DNA from: Adenanthera pavonina
Taxonomy: Eukaryota; Streptophyta; Magnoliopsida; Fabales; Fabaceae
Reading direction: 5' to 3'
NCBI GenBank assembly: GCA_026686845.1
Contig: JAIVEN010000004.1
Coordinates: forward strand, 9,890,827 to 9,954,826
DNA length: 64,000 bases
Shown here: positions 62,944-64,000 of the stretch, piece by piece
Layout of the letters: every line of letters starts with the position of its first letter
Numbering within the stretch: the first letter of the stretch is position 1
Position numbers and translations under genes: made by a program
Notes under the pieces: model-generated
Told to the model about the DNA's origin: nothing
The model's database searches: none
Seen by the model: the letters and a program-made list of their open reading frames with translations, nothing else

Positions 62944-64000
62944 TGTATATAATGACCAATAAATAAATTATTAAACATTACTAGTAGAGCAAGGACTTTC
63001 CAGATTGGTTGGAATGGGCTTTTAAGATTAGTTCCCTAGTAGATGTATAAGTGACCGATGTAAAAAAAAATTATTTTTAAGATCAGGCAATGACTGATTT
63101 GGAAAGGGCATTTTCCACACCCTTTACAAGCAAGGGAGGTGTGGAAAGTTGATCTTCCATACCATAAAAAAAGCAAGGGAGGTGTGGAAAGTTGATCTTC
63201 CATACCATAATGGTGACCGATCTAGAAAAATATATATATTTATATATATTACACAAATTAGTATAAAATTTACATCCATCTTCCTGCTACAAAAACTGAT
63301 TTTTACATAATCAGAAGCATTTTCCAGCACTAACAATGATAACCAATATAACTTGTACTATATAATAAATTCCCAAATACAAAATCCAAGACAAATAAGG
63401 TTACAAGTCAAAACCATGGAAGGCTAACGATAACAACTCTCTCCAATACAAAATAAATCTAGGAGAGCAAATCAAGACCTAAGCCAAAATCAAACTTCAT
63501 AGTTTTTTGTCATATTTCTAGCATCCCATAATCTCCAATCTAAGAGAATTTAATATATGAGTCTAGAGCCAAAAAAATTGAAGATAAACCTGAAATCTGC
63601 ACCAAATATATTGGGGATACTAACTTTACAATCTTGTCAGCTACTAACTTCTCAAAAGCTAACTTCGCTTTGTTTGTTGGCCGGTGTTGAATAGCCTTCA
63701 CTAGTACAATTCTTTACCAATCAATAGACAGAAGCCCTATATATGACATGGCAATTCAAGTTATAAATTGGGTGCATATTCAACGCTATATAAATATGAA
63801 ACCAAAAAAGTGAAAATATATGAACCTAGGCTGCCAATAGAATATACACATACAAACTAGCAAGTTTATATTATGTAGTGCCAATACATGATATAAAAGA
63901 TTCAAAGTCCTAAACTAGAGAAAAAAATAGAAACTATATAAGTCTAAAGCTATATACAAAATACATATTATGCTTGTCTAGGATATTATCAGATATCCTA
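62944..64000. other. Right flank of the composite MULE, no gene
   Basis: AT-rich. Apart from the small tandem repeat at 63128-63211 no exon or known repeat is recognised. Confidence 0.6.
63128..63211. repeat. Two-copy 43-bp tandem repeat
   Basis: AAGCAAGGGAGGTGTGGAAA begins at 63128 and again at 63171. Both copies contain GTTGATCTTCCATACCATAA. Confidence 0.93.

Overview
The window is nuclear DNA from a flowering plant, most likely a eudicot. It is strongly AT-rich, with GT-AG introns, and it carries a plant-type pentatricopeptide repeat (PPR) gene, a plant ZIFL-type transporter locus, and many plant transposons (MULE, Helitron, hAT, Stowaway, long terminal repeats). No bacterial-style operon, rRNA, tRNA or CRISPR array is visible.

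Left third (1-26 kb): two direct copies of a ZIFL-like (zinc-induced-facilitator-like) major-facilitator transporter gene lie on the minus strand. Copy A (129-5912) has eight clean exons and runs off the left edge. Copy B (16645-22998) keeps good 3' exons, but its 5' exons carry frameshifts, a stop, a lost donor and a lost acceptor. About 2.3 kb is shared between 1-2378 and 20970-23368. Several small DNA transposons sit in introns, including a 585-bp hAT-like element with an 8-bp target duplication and a 1.06-kb Mutator-like element with ~160-bp inverted ends. The only intact long gene in the window follows at 23580-25916: a 778-residue P-class PPR protein, close to Arabidopsis At1g74580, on the minus strand.

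Middle (28-53 kb): repeat-derived DNA. There are two members of a dispersed repeat family, one with a dense cluster of ATAATCAATTAT-like motifs. A decayed Helitron neighbourhood follows: an RPA1-like gene (33.1-37.9 kb) and a Helitron replication-initiator/helicase N-terminal region (39.7-45.4 kb), each interrupted by an LTR-like insertion. Next come duplicated F-box-like fragments, a second Helitron fragment with a small internal inversion (48.1-49.3 kb), a leucine-rich-repeat receptor pseudogene, and a hAT-like MITE.

Right end (54-63 kb): the highlight is one 8874-bp composite Mutator-like element, 54061-62934, bounded by a perfect 9-bp target duplication (TACTTAATA). Its two ~2.2-kb arms are inverted copies of each other, and each carries the promoter side, first exon, intron and start of the second exon of a MULE transposase. 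Between the arms lie the rest of the transposase (minus strand), a captured plant alpha-1,4-glycosyltransferase (Gb3-synthase-like) fragment, and a ~1.3-kb minisatellite that changes orientation at a perfect palindrome (centre 58144). Transposase and captured gene are broken by stops, and three transposase stops fall at the same codon in both arms. The layout resembles a fold-back MULE and invites comparison with Mu killer of maize, a hairpin-RNA silencer made by inverted duplication of a MuDR element. That regulatory role is inference only.
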